From: Rhodospirillaceae bacterium
GTDB lineage: Bacteria; Pseudomonadota; Alphaproteobacteria; SP197
Assembly: GCA_018700655.1 (NCBI GenBank)
Contig: JABIUG010000222.1
Coordinates: 1-5,306, forward strand
Length of the DNA: 5,306 nt
Direction: 5' to 3'
Shown here: positions 1 through 5,306 of the stretch, one piece after another
Layout of the letters: every line of letters starts with the position of its first letter
Position numbering within the stretch: position 1 is the stretch's first letter
The notes under the pieces: model-generated
Database searches by the model: none
Told to the model about the DNA's origin: nothing
The model's input: only the letters and a program-made list of their open reading frames with translations
Position numbers and translations under genes: made by a program

Positions 1-51
1 ACGTTGCGCGGGCAGAACAAGCGACAACAAGCAGGAAACACGGGACCAGGC

Positions 52-708
52 ATGAAGTTTTTTGTTGATACCGCAGATGTTGACGAGATTCGTGATCTTG
101 CCGCGACCGGCATGGTCGATGGCGTCACGACCAACCCGTCGCTCGTCGCCAAGAGCGGCCGTGACTTCATCGATGTGCTCAAGGAAATCTGTGACATCGT
201 GCCGGGTCCGGTCAGCGCCGAAGTCACAGCGACCGACCATGAGAACATGCTGGCCGAAGGGCGCAAACTTGCTGAAGTCGCGCCCAACGTCACGATCAAG
301 GTGCCGCTCACCTGGGACGGCCTGAAGACCTGTCGGGTGCTCACCAGCGCCGGCACGCAGGTCAACGTCACGCTCTGCTTCTCGGCCAACCAGGCGCTGC
401 TTGCCGCCAAGGCCGGCGCGACCTTCGTTTCGCCCTTTGTCGGCAGGCTCGACGACCTGGGCCTGGAAGGCATGGAGCTGATCAGCGAAATTCGCACGAT
501 CTATGACAACTATGCCGCACTCGACACCCAGATCCTGGTCGCATCGATTCGTTCGACCAATCATCTCAAGCAGGCCGCGCTGATCGGGGCCGATGTCTCG
601 ACCATTCCACCGGCCGTGCTGCGCAAGCTGGCGCACCACACCCTGACCGATCAGGGTCTGGCAGCGTTCCTCGCCGACTGGCAGAAATCCGGACAGGCGA
701 TCCTTTAG
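52..708 (+). CDS. tal: Transaldolase of the small TalC/fructose-6-phosphate aldolase family
   Basis: A 218-residue cytosolic class I aldolase of the single-domain TalC/FSA family, matching the usual 214-220 residues. Family members make a Schiff base with a dihydroxyacetone unit, either moving it between sugar phosphates (transaldolase, non-oxidative pentose phosphate pathway) or releasing it (fructose-6-phosphate aldolase). Visible landmarks are the N-terminal MKFFVDTAD with Asp6, GVTTNPS with Asn28, the Schiff-base lysine Lys83 in TIKVP, SPFVGRLDD at 127-135 and ASIRS at 164-168. The usual FSA positions Gln59 and Tyr131 appear here as Glu58 and Phe129, which favours transaldolase activity; homologues are nevertheless often named fsa. 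The ATG at 52 is chosen because family homology begins exactly there; the reading frame runs open upstream but encodes nothing family-like. GGGA at 42-45 is a weak ribosome site. It leads a compact block with the DUF484 gene (15 nt gap) and xerC. Family is certain; exact activity is inferred. Confidence 0.95.
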   Translation: MKFFVDTADVDEIRDLAATGMVDGVTTNPSLVAKSGRDFIDVLKEICDIVPGPVSAEVTATDHENMLAEGRKLAEVAPNVTIKVPLTWDGLKTCRVLTSAGTQVNVTLCFSANQALLAAKAGATFVSPFVGRLDDLGLEGMELISEIRTIYDNYAALDTQILVASIRSTNHLKQAALIGADVSTIPPAVLRKLAHHTLTDQGLAAFLADWQKSGQAIL

Positions 709-723
709 GATCGACAACAGGCC

Positions 724-1443
724 ATGCCAAGCAAACCCGATCCTGCCGCTGCCCCACCACCTGAAACGGTGGCGGCCGACTGGGTCGAGGATTACCTGCG
801 ACTCCATCCCGATTTTCTCGTCCAACAACCCGGGCTGATCGATGTGTTGTCACCGCCGCAGCGTGACATGGGCGACAATGTTCATGATTGGCAGGCCCAT
901 CTGATCCAGCGCCTGCGTGACGACGCCGCTACCGTCCACGACGAACAATACAATCTGGTCGAGAGGACCCGCCGCGAACGATCCCTGCAGGATCGTATCC
1001 ACGCTGCCGCTCTGGCCATGATCGGCGCGGTCGATCTGGACCATCTGGTTGAGATCACGACGTCGGATCTGGCTATCCTTCTTGGTGTCGATGTCGTGAC
1101 CCTGGCCGTGGAAACCCAGTGCTCTGACGGCCAGGCACGTGTCACCTGTGGCGTGCGCTGTGTCGTGCAAGGCACCGTGGACGCCATGATGGAAGACGAT
1201 CGTGACGTCGTTCTGCGCGCCCCCGCCCATGCTGATGAAGAACTGTTCAAGGGCGCGTCATCGCTGGTCTTGTCCGAGGTGATCGTGCGATTCGGCGGCC
1301 ATGACGGGTTGCCCCTGGGCCTGCTCGCCCTGGGCTCGCGCCATGAAGACCATTTCCAGCCCGGCGATCCGGTCAATCTCTACCGCTTCCTGGGCAACGT
1401 GCTGGAGCGCTGCCTGCGCAAGAAGCTGGGGTTGCCCCACTGA
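724..1443 (+). CDS. DUF484 family protein (GAF-like), function unknown
   Basis: A 239-residue protein recognised as DUF484 from its layout. After a proline-rich start it has the conserved helical segment WVEDYLRLHPDFL (20-32) followed by PGLIDVLSPPQ (36-46). A charged, probably coiled-coil stretch follows at about 58-92, and then a GAF-like domain from about 95 to 235 ending in LPLGLLALGSRHEDHF and a helix reaching KKLGLPH. There is no signal peptide or membrane segment, so it is probably cytosolic. The family has no established biochemical role. It is commonly the immediate upstream neighbour of xerC (yigA in E. coli), which suggests, but does not prove, a link to recombination or a shared regulatory unit. 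The ATG at 724 lies 15 nt after the transaldolase stop; no strong ribosome site is visible, so translational coupling is likely. Its TGA overlaps the probable xerC start by 4 nt (CTGA). Confidence 0.92.
   Translation: MPSKPDPAAAPPPETVAADWVEDYLRLHPDFLVQQPGLIDVLSPPQRDMGDNVHDWQAHLIQRLRDDAATVHDEQYNLVERTRRERSLQDRIHAAALAMIGAVDLDHLVEITTSDLAILLGVDVVTLAVETQCSDGQARVTCGVRCVVQGTVDAMMEDDRDVVLRAPAHADEELFKGASSLVLSEVIVRFGGHDGLPLGLLALGSRHEDHFQPGDPVNLYRFLGNVLERCLRKKLGLPH
1428..1431 (+). promoter_or_regulatory. Weak Shine-Dalgarno-like GGGG before xerC
   Basis: A GGGG run inside the last codons of the DUF484 gene sits 8 nt before the proposed CTG start of xerC at 1440. Spacing is suitable but the match is poor, so initiation probably depends on ribosomes finishing DUF484 (translational coupling through the CTGA overlap). 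Confidence 0.35.
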
Positions 1444-2363
1444 CCGGGCAGAACATCCGGCTGGATGCCGTCATCGCGGCCTGGCACGAGCAGCTCAGCA
1501 GTGAGCGTCGTGCATCGCCACACACCGTATCGGCCTATCGCCGTGACCTTGGCTCCTTCCTCGCTTTTGTTGCCGGACATCTGGGCCAAGCACCGTCACT
1601 CGCACTGCTCGAGGGCCTGAAGCCTGCTGATCTGCGGGCATGGCTTGCCGGTCGTGCGCGCGAAGGCTTGGCCAAGACTTCGACAGCCCGGTCGCTTTCG
1701 GCGGTCAAAAGTTTCTTCCGTTATCTCGACCGCGAAGGGCTCGCTTCAAACGCAGCGGTCAGCACGATCCGGGCGCCCAAGCTGCCGCGCCAGGTGCCAC
1801 GAGCCCTGACCCAGGACGAATCAACCGACGTTCTGGCCCTGGCCGATGATCCCGACCAACCCCGTTGGGTCACCCTGCGTGACCTTGCCCTGCTGCTCCT
1901 TCTTTATGGCGGCGGTCTGCGCATCGGCGAAGCGCTGGGTCTTGATGTTCGCCATGTCCGCAATGCCGGCGAGACCATACGGATCACGGGCAAGGGCGGC
2001 AAGGAACGGGTCGTTCCCTTGCTGCCGAAGGTCCGTGAAGCACTTCTTGCCTATCTCGAGTGCCGCCCTGATGGCGCACCGGGCTCCAGTCCTCTTTTCA
2101 TCGGGGTCCAGGGGAAACGCCTGAACCCTGCGGTCGCGCAACGGCGCTTCCGCCTGTTGCGGACGATGCTTGGCCTGCCGACCAGTGCAACGCCTCATGC
2201 GATGCGCCACAGCTTTGCGACTCATCTGCTGGGCAGTGGCGCCGATCTGCGGACCATCCAGGAACTGCTGGGCCATGCCAGCCTTTCAACGACGCAGCGT
2301 TACACCGATGTCGACGCCGAAGGCCTGCTTGAGGTCTACCGCAACGCTCACCCCCGCGCGTGA
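1440..2363 (+). CDS. xerC: Tyrosine recombinase XerC (probable CTG start)
   Basis: A 307-residue site-specific tyrosine recombinase. With XerD it resolves chromosome dimers at dif near the terminus during division. The N-terminal SAM-like core-binding domain spans about 5-100, including AWHEQLSSERRASPHT and AVKSFFRYL. The catalytic domain carries all the expected residues: Arg161 (GGGLRIGEAL), Lys185 (GKGGKER), His253 and Arg256 (PHAMRHSFATHLL), His279 (LLGHASLSTTQ) and the nucleophile Tyr288 (RYTDVD). The ending VYRNAHPRA favours XerC over XerD. The frame is open from 1347, but the first ATG, GTG or TTG is TTG at 1668 (codon 77), which would delete most of the DNA-clamping N-terminal domain. 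I therefore place the start at CTG 1440, which gives a normal length and overlaps the DUF484 stop. CTG at 1461 and ATC at 1455 are alternatives. The last 16 nt overlap the convergent MFS gene. Identity is firm; the start is inferred. Confidence 0.9.
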   Translation: MTGQNIRLDAVIAAWHEQLSSERRASPHTVSAYRRDLGSFLAFVAGHLGQAPSLALLEGLKPADLRAWLAGRAREGLAKTSTARSLSAVKSFFRYLDREGLASNAAVSTIRAPKLPRQVPRALTQDESTDVLALADDPDQPRWVTLRDLALLLLLYGGGLRIGEALGLDVRHVRNAGETIRITGKGGKERVVPLLPKVREALLAYLECRPDGAPGSSPLFIGVQGKRLNPAVAQRRFRLLRTMLGLPTSATPHAMRHSFATHLLGSGADLRTIQELLGHASLSTTQRYTDVDAEGLLEVYRNAHPRA

Positions 2364-3577
2364 CGGCCAAGCAGTAGGAGGCAGGCCAGGCCGATCAGGC
2401 CAAAGCTGCCGATCAGGCTGTAGGTCAGGCCCCAGGCCAGCACCGACGTTTGACCGCCTGACACATCGAGCACGGCACCGGCCATCATCGGCCCAAACAG
2501 GGCGCCGCTGAAGCCGATCACAGAATGCACCGCCATGGTTGCACCGCGATGGCCTTCCGGTGCCATGGCAATGGCGCCGGCTGTGATCGCCGAAGAATCA
2601 GCTTGGATCGTGGCGGCATAAACGAGGCAGAGCGAGACCACGAGCCAGAACGGCAGGGTGATGGAAAACCCGGTTGCACAGGCGGTCAGCGCCGAGATCA
2701 CCATCACCACCGAAATCAGCCGCACGCGCCCGAAACGGATCGCCAGTTCCGCACCTGTGATGCTCGACGCCACCGCGATGAAGGAAACAGCCATGGCAAC
2801 AAACGCCGCGTCGATTTCACCGGTCATGCCGCTGAAGCCCATGCTGACGACCAGGAACGGCACCAGCCAGGAGCGCATCGCAAAGAGCTCGGCGGTGTGC
2901 CCGGCATAGGCCAGAACATAAGCCATGGTCTGTGGAGCGCGCAGAACCGGGCGCAGGTCAAAAGCATGACGCCGCGGTTGGGCACCCTGATCGGGCTGCC
3001 TGGGCCGGACCAGAAACCAAATGGCCAAACCACCGATCACCGGGCCCAGCGCGACCAGCGCGAAGGTCCACTGCCAGTCCACCATCCCGAGAATCATGCC
3101 CGACAGGGCAAAGGATGTGCCCGAACCAACGCTGAACGATGAGGTATAAAACGCCACGGCGCGTGGCAGATGCCCGGGGGCCAGCCGGTCGGTCAGGATT
3201 TTCAGGCCCGGCATGTAGGTGCCGGCCAGGCCCGCACCGGCGACGGCGCGCCAGGCCATGGCAGACCAGAATCCATCGGCGGCAACGGCCATCCCGACAA
3301 GCCCGAGAGCCGTGAGGCCACAGCCAATCAGCACAATGCCGCGGGCGTCGCGATGATCCGTCACCGAGACCAGAAACGGCACGGCCAGACAGAACCCGCC
3401 GAACAGGATGCCCGATATCCAACCTGCCTGCGTGTTGGTCAGTTCCCAGGCGGGCTGCAAAACCGGGAGCGCTGACCAGTAGGTTGCGAACCCGGCCATG
3501 GCGCAGGTTTGGGTCAGGCACAAAAGCGCAACCAGCAGAACAGGACGGCCTTCGATATGGCGCGCCAGCGCAATCAC
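2348..3577 (-). CDS. Major facilitator superfamily transporter, substrate unknown
   Basis: A 409-residue inner-membrane protein with about 12 hydrophobic segments in two six-helix halves, split by a basic, polar central loop near residues 190-213 (RPRQPDQGAQPRRHAFDLRP). The loop between helices 2 and 3 (VTDHRDARG, about 72-80) resembles a degenerate MFS motif A. A matching basic loop (RFGRVR, about 281-286) lies in the second half. Helix 7 carries YAGHTAELFAMRSW with charged His, Glu and Arg residues that may contribute to the transport path (inference). Nothing identifies the substrate. I chose the GTG at 3577 because GGTGAGG lies 8 nt upstream; the longer frame from TTG at 3613 adds 12 polar residues and lacks a ribosome site. 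It follows lpd by 42 nt on the same strand, so co-transcription with the 2-oxoglutarate dehydrogenase genes is likely. Its 3' end overlaps xerC by 16 nt. Family is clear, substrate is not. Confidence 0.88.
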   Translation of the reverse strand: MIALARHIEGRPVLLVALLCLTQTCAMAGFATYWSALPVLQPAWELTNTQAGWISGILFGGFCLAVPFLVSVTDHRDARGIVLIGCGLTALGLVGMAVAADGFWSAMAWRAVAGAGLAGTYMPGLKILTDRLAPGHLPRAVAFYTSSFSVGSGTSFALSGMILGMVDWQWTFALVALGPVIGGLAIWFLVRPRQPDQGAQPRRHAFDLRPVLRAPQTMAYVLAYAGHTAELFAMRSWLVPFLVVSMGFSGMTGEIDAAFVAMAVSFIAVASSITGAELAIRFGRVRLISVVMVISALTACATGFSITLPFWLVVSLCLVYAATIQADSSAITAGAIAMAPEGHRGATMAVHSVIGFSGALFGPMMAGAVLDVSGGQTSVLAWGLTYSLIGSFGLIGLACLLLLGRHARG

Positions 3578-3585
3578 CTTAAGAA

Positions 3586-3592
3586 CCTCACC
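3586..3592 (-). promoter_or_regulatory. Shine-Dalgarno site of the MFS gene
   Basis: On the minus strand this reads GGTGAGG. The GAGG core is 8 nt before the GTG codon at 3577, which decides the start against the upstream TTG at 3613. Confidence 0.6.
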
Positions 3593-3619
3593 GGCACGGG
3601 CGTCCGTGCCCAACAGCGA

Positions 3620-5014
3620 TCAGAAATGAATCGCGCGATTGGCGACCGCGAGAGCCGCTTCGCGCACCGCCTCAGAGAACGTCGGGTGAGCATGGCAGGT
3701 CCGCGCGATATCCTCTGATGAAGCGCCGAACTCCATTGCAACGGCGGCTTCGGCAATCAGCTCGCCGGCGCCGGAGCCCAGGATATGGACACCCAGGACA
3801 CGGTCGGTCTTGGCATCAGCCAGGATTTTCACCATGCCCGCGGTCTGGTCATAGGTCCGTGCCCGGCTGTTGGCCATCATCGGGAACTTGCCCACGACAT
3901 AGTCGGCGCCGTCGGCCTTGAGATCTTCTTCGGTCTTGCCGACCGAAGCCGCCTCCGGGTCGGTATAGACCACACCGGGAATGACGCCGTAGTTCACATG
4001 GCCGGGTTTACCCGCAATGATTTCGGCAGCAGCCATGCCTTCATCTTCGGCCTTGTGGGCCAGCATCGGCCCCTTGATGCAGTCGCCGATGGCATAGATT
4101 CCGGCAACGCTGGTCCCGAAATGGTCGTTGATCGCGACCCGCCCCCGGTCATCCATCTCGACACCGACTTCGGCAAGACCCAGGCCTTCGGTATAGGGTT
4201 TGCGCCCTACCGACATCAAAACGACATCGCAGGCGATGGTTTCGGCATCACCGCCCGCGGCCGACTCGACCGTGAGCTGCAGTTCCTTCTTGGTCGTTTT
4301 CACACCGGTCACCTTGGTGCCCAGACGGAACGTCATGCCCTGGCGTTTGAGGGTTCGGTGAAAGTCCTTGGCGATGTCACCGTCCATGCCGGGCGCGAGG
4401 CGGTCGAGGAATTCGACGACCGTGACTTCGCTGCCCAGACGCCGCCAGACCGAACCCATTTCCAGGCCAATGAAGCCGCCGCCGATCACGACCATGCGCT
4501 TGGGTACTTTCGGCAGCGCCAAGGCGCCGGTCGATGACACGATGCGTTTCTCGTCGATCTCGATCCCAGGAAGACCGGCCACATCGGATCCCGTCGCGAT
4601 CACGATGTTTTTCGTCTTCACCTGGGTTCCATCGACATCAACCGTTCCGGCATCAACGATTTTTCCGGTGCCGGAGAGGTGGGTGATCTTGTTTTTCTTG
4701 AAGAGGCCGGCAATGCCCTTGGTCAGCGTGTCGACCACCTTGTCCTTGCGTTCCATCATAGTCGGCAGGTCAAGCTCGACCCCGGCGACTTTGATGCCGT
4801 GATGTCCGAGATGGCCATTGGCCTGCTCGTAAAGTTCCGAGGATTGCAGCAGAGCCTTGGAGGGGATGCAGCCGATATTGAGGCAGGTTCCGCCCAGGGC
4901 TGCGCGCTTCTCGACACAGGCAGTTTTCAGACCAAGCTGGGCACAGCGAATAGCACAGACATAACCGCCCGGCCCCGCACCGATCACCACAACATCAAAG
5001 CTCTCATCGGCCAT
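3620..5014 (-). CDS. lpd: Dihydrolipoamide dehydrogenase (E3), probably of the 2-oxoglutarate dehydrogenase complex
   Basis: A 464-residue cytosolic flavoenzyme that reoxidises the lipoyl groups of E2 and passes electrons through FAD to NAD+. Landmarks in order: FAD-binding GAGPGG at 12-17; the redox disulfide Cys44-Cys49 in GGTCLNIGCIPSK; the NAD-binding VVIGGGFIGLEMG with glycines at 178, 180 and 183, followed by an acidic Glu200; the second FAD contact YAIGD ending at Asp311; and the C-terminal dimerisation domain with the catalytic His443-Glu448 pair in HAHPTFSE. All catalytic residues are intact and the length is standard. Two ATGs lie in tandem at 5017 and 5014. I chose 5014 because GGGAGG is 5 nt before it but only 2 nt before the first; the difference is one Met. 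It lies 77 nt downstream of sucB, supporting assignment to the odh complex, although one Lpd may also serve pyruvate dehydrogenase. Confidence 0.97.
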   Translation of the reverse strand: MADESFDVVVIGAGPGGYVCAIRCAQLGLKTACVEKRAALGGTCLNIGCIPSKALLQSSELYEQANGHLGHHGIKVAGVELDLPTMMERKDKVVDTLTKGIAGLFKKNKITHLSGTGKIVDAGTVDVDGTQVKTKNIVIATGSDVAGLPGIEIDEKRIVSSTGALALPKVPKRMVVIGGGFIGLEMGSVWRRLGSEVTVVEFLDRLAPGMDGDIAKDFHRTLKRQGMTFRLGTKVTGVKTTKKELQLTVESAAGGDAETIACDVVLMSVGRKPYTEGLGLAEVGVEMDDRGRVAINDHFGTSVAGIYAIGDCIKGPMLAHKAEDEGMAAAEIIAGKPGHVNYGVIPGVVYTDPEAASVGKTEEDLKADGADYVVGKFPMMANSRARTYDQTAGMVKILADAKTDRVLGVHILGSGAGELIAEAAVAMEFGASSEDIARTCHAHPTFSEAVREAALAVANRAIHF

Positions 5015-5017
5015 CAT

Positions 5018-5091
5018 GACCTCCCAAACTCACGGGCCCAATCGGCGCATCAGAAACAATGCGGCTACTGAACCCCAACCAGTTGAACGTC
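5018..5091 (-). other. Spacer between sucB and lpd
   Basis: The longest clearly non-coding stretch inside the window. Apart from the lpd ribosome site it shows no convincing -35/-10 pair and no GC-rich hairpin followed by a T run, so read-through from sucB into lpd is the simplest reading. A separate lpd promoter cannot be excluded by eye. Confidence 0.4.
5020..5025 (-). promoter_or_regulatory. Strong Shine-Dalgarno site of lpd
   Basis: GGGAGG on the minus strand, 5 nt before the second of two tandem ATG codons and 2 nt before the first. It is the best ribosome-binding site in the window and favours the start at 5014. Confidence 0.7.
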
Positions 5092-5306
5092 CTAAACTTC
5101 GAACAGCAGCCGCTGGGGATCTTCGATCGCATCCTTGACGCGGACCAGGAAGGTCACCGCCTCGCGGCCATCGATGATCCGGTGATCGTAGCTCAGTGCC
5201 AGATACATCATGGGTCGAACCACGACCTCACCGTTGATTGCGACCGGGCGCTCCTGGATCTTGTGCATGCCCAGAATGCCCGACTGCGGCGGGTTGAGGA
5301 TCGGCG
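5092..5306 (-). CDS. sucB: Dihydrolipoyl succinyltransferase (E2 of 2-oxoglutarate dehydrogenase), C-terminal 70 residues only
   Basis: A partial gene: the window edge removes the lipoyl domain, the E3-binding domain and most of the catalytic domain. The remaining frame ends at TAG (5092-5094 on the complementary strand) and encodes 70 residues, beginning PILNPPQSGILGMHKIQERP and ending EDPQRLLFEV. It contains the acyltransferase catalytic motif DHRIIDG, whose His is the active-site base, preceded by RPMMYLALSY. The PMMYLALSYDHR run and the DP-x-RLL ending are typical of succinyltransferase rather than acetyltransferase E2. The enzyme transfers succinyl groups from lipoyl to CoA in the TCA cycle and forms the core of the complex. 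lpd follows 77 nt downstream on the same strand. Also known as odhB. The reading is direct translation; the E2o assignment rests on family resemblance of this tail. Confidence 0.93.
   Translation of the reverse strand, partial: PILNPPQSGILGMHKIQERPVAINGEVVVRPMMYLALSYDHRIIDGREAVTFLVRVKDAIEDPQRLLFEV

Noticed and set aside
2..55. A possible upstream gene ending at TGA 53-55 in an ATGA overlap with the transaldolase start.
   Set aside because: Only 17 residues are visible and they resemble no known C-terminus; there is not enough sequence to call a gene.
850..1376. Minus-strand open frames of 126 and 164 codons across the DUF484 gene.
   Set aside because: Both are antisense to the DUF484 gene, overlap each other and show no recognisable domains.
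1668..2363. A truncated recombinase starting at TTG 1668.
   Set aside because: Clear XerC homology continues upstream without a stop to 1440, so this is a gene-calling artefact of excluding CTG rather than a truncated gene.
2390..2418. An 11-bp direct repeat, GCCGATCAGGC, twice with an 18-nt period.
   Set aside because: It falls in the transporter coding region, where it encodes the recurring Leu-Ile-Gly of the last helix; it looks like codon reuse, not a site.
2525..3142. A 205-codon open frame on the plus strand opposite the MFS gene.
   Set aside because: Its product is rich in His, Arg, Gly and Gln with no domain, and it is fully antisense to a clear membrane protein; a codon-bias shadow.
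3578..3613. A 12-residue N-terminal extension of the transporter from TTG at 3613.
   Set aside because: No ribosome site precedes TTG 3613, while GTG 3577 has GGTGAGG at good spacing.
3785..4537. A 250-codon open frame on the plus strand opposite lpd.
   Set aside because: It lies wholly antisense to a firmly identified lpd gene, resembles no family I know, and is the kind of open frame high-GC codon bias creates.
5076..5085. A small inverted repeat, CAAC-CA-GTTG, just downstream of the sucB stop.
   Set aside because: Four-base arms are expected by chance, and there is no T run to make a terminator or extended symmetry to make an operator.

Overview
The window reads as a stretch of chromosome from an alphaproteobacterium, most likely a Rhodospirillales-type lineage. 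This is inferred from high GC, dense packing with almost no intergenic DNA, family-level resemblance of the proteins and gene neighbourhood; no database search was possible. It holds six protein-coding genes in two convergent blocks. There are no RNA genes, mobile elements, CRISPR arrays or long repeats that I can support.

Plus-strand block (about 52-2363): a small transaldolase-family enzyme (TalC/fructose-6-phosphate aldolase type), a DUF484 protein of unknown function, and the tyrosine recombinase XerC. The genes are separated by 15 nt and then overlap by 4 nt, so they probably form one transcript. XerC with XerD resolves chromosome dimers at dif. The DUF484-xerC pairing also occurs in gammaproteobacteria (yigA-xerC in E. 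coli).

Minus-strand block (5306 down to 2348): the 3' end of sucB (E2 of 2-oxoglutarate dehydrogenase), then lpd (E3, dihydrolipoamide dehydrogenase), then a 12-helix MFS transporter of unknown substrate. sucB and lpd supply two of the three subunits of the TCA-cycle 2-oxoglutarate dehydrogenase complex; sucA would be expected further upstream, beyond the window. The transporter sits directly behind lpd and appears to be co-transcribed. The two blocks meet tail to tail, with the last 16 nt of xerC and the transporter gene overlapping.

I found no previously undescribed system. The points most worth a second look are: xerC has no ATG, GTG or TTG that could start a full-length protein and probably uses CTG overlapping the DUF484 stop codon; the active-site residues of the first gene suggest transaldolase rather than fructose-6-phosphate aldolase activity; and an MFS transporter is attached to the odh operon.
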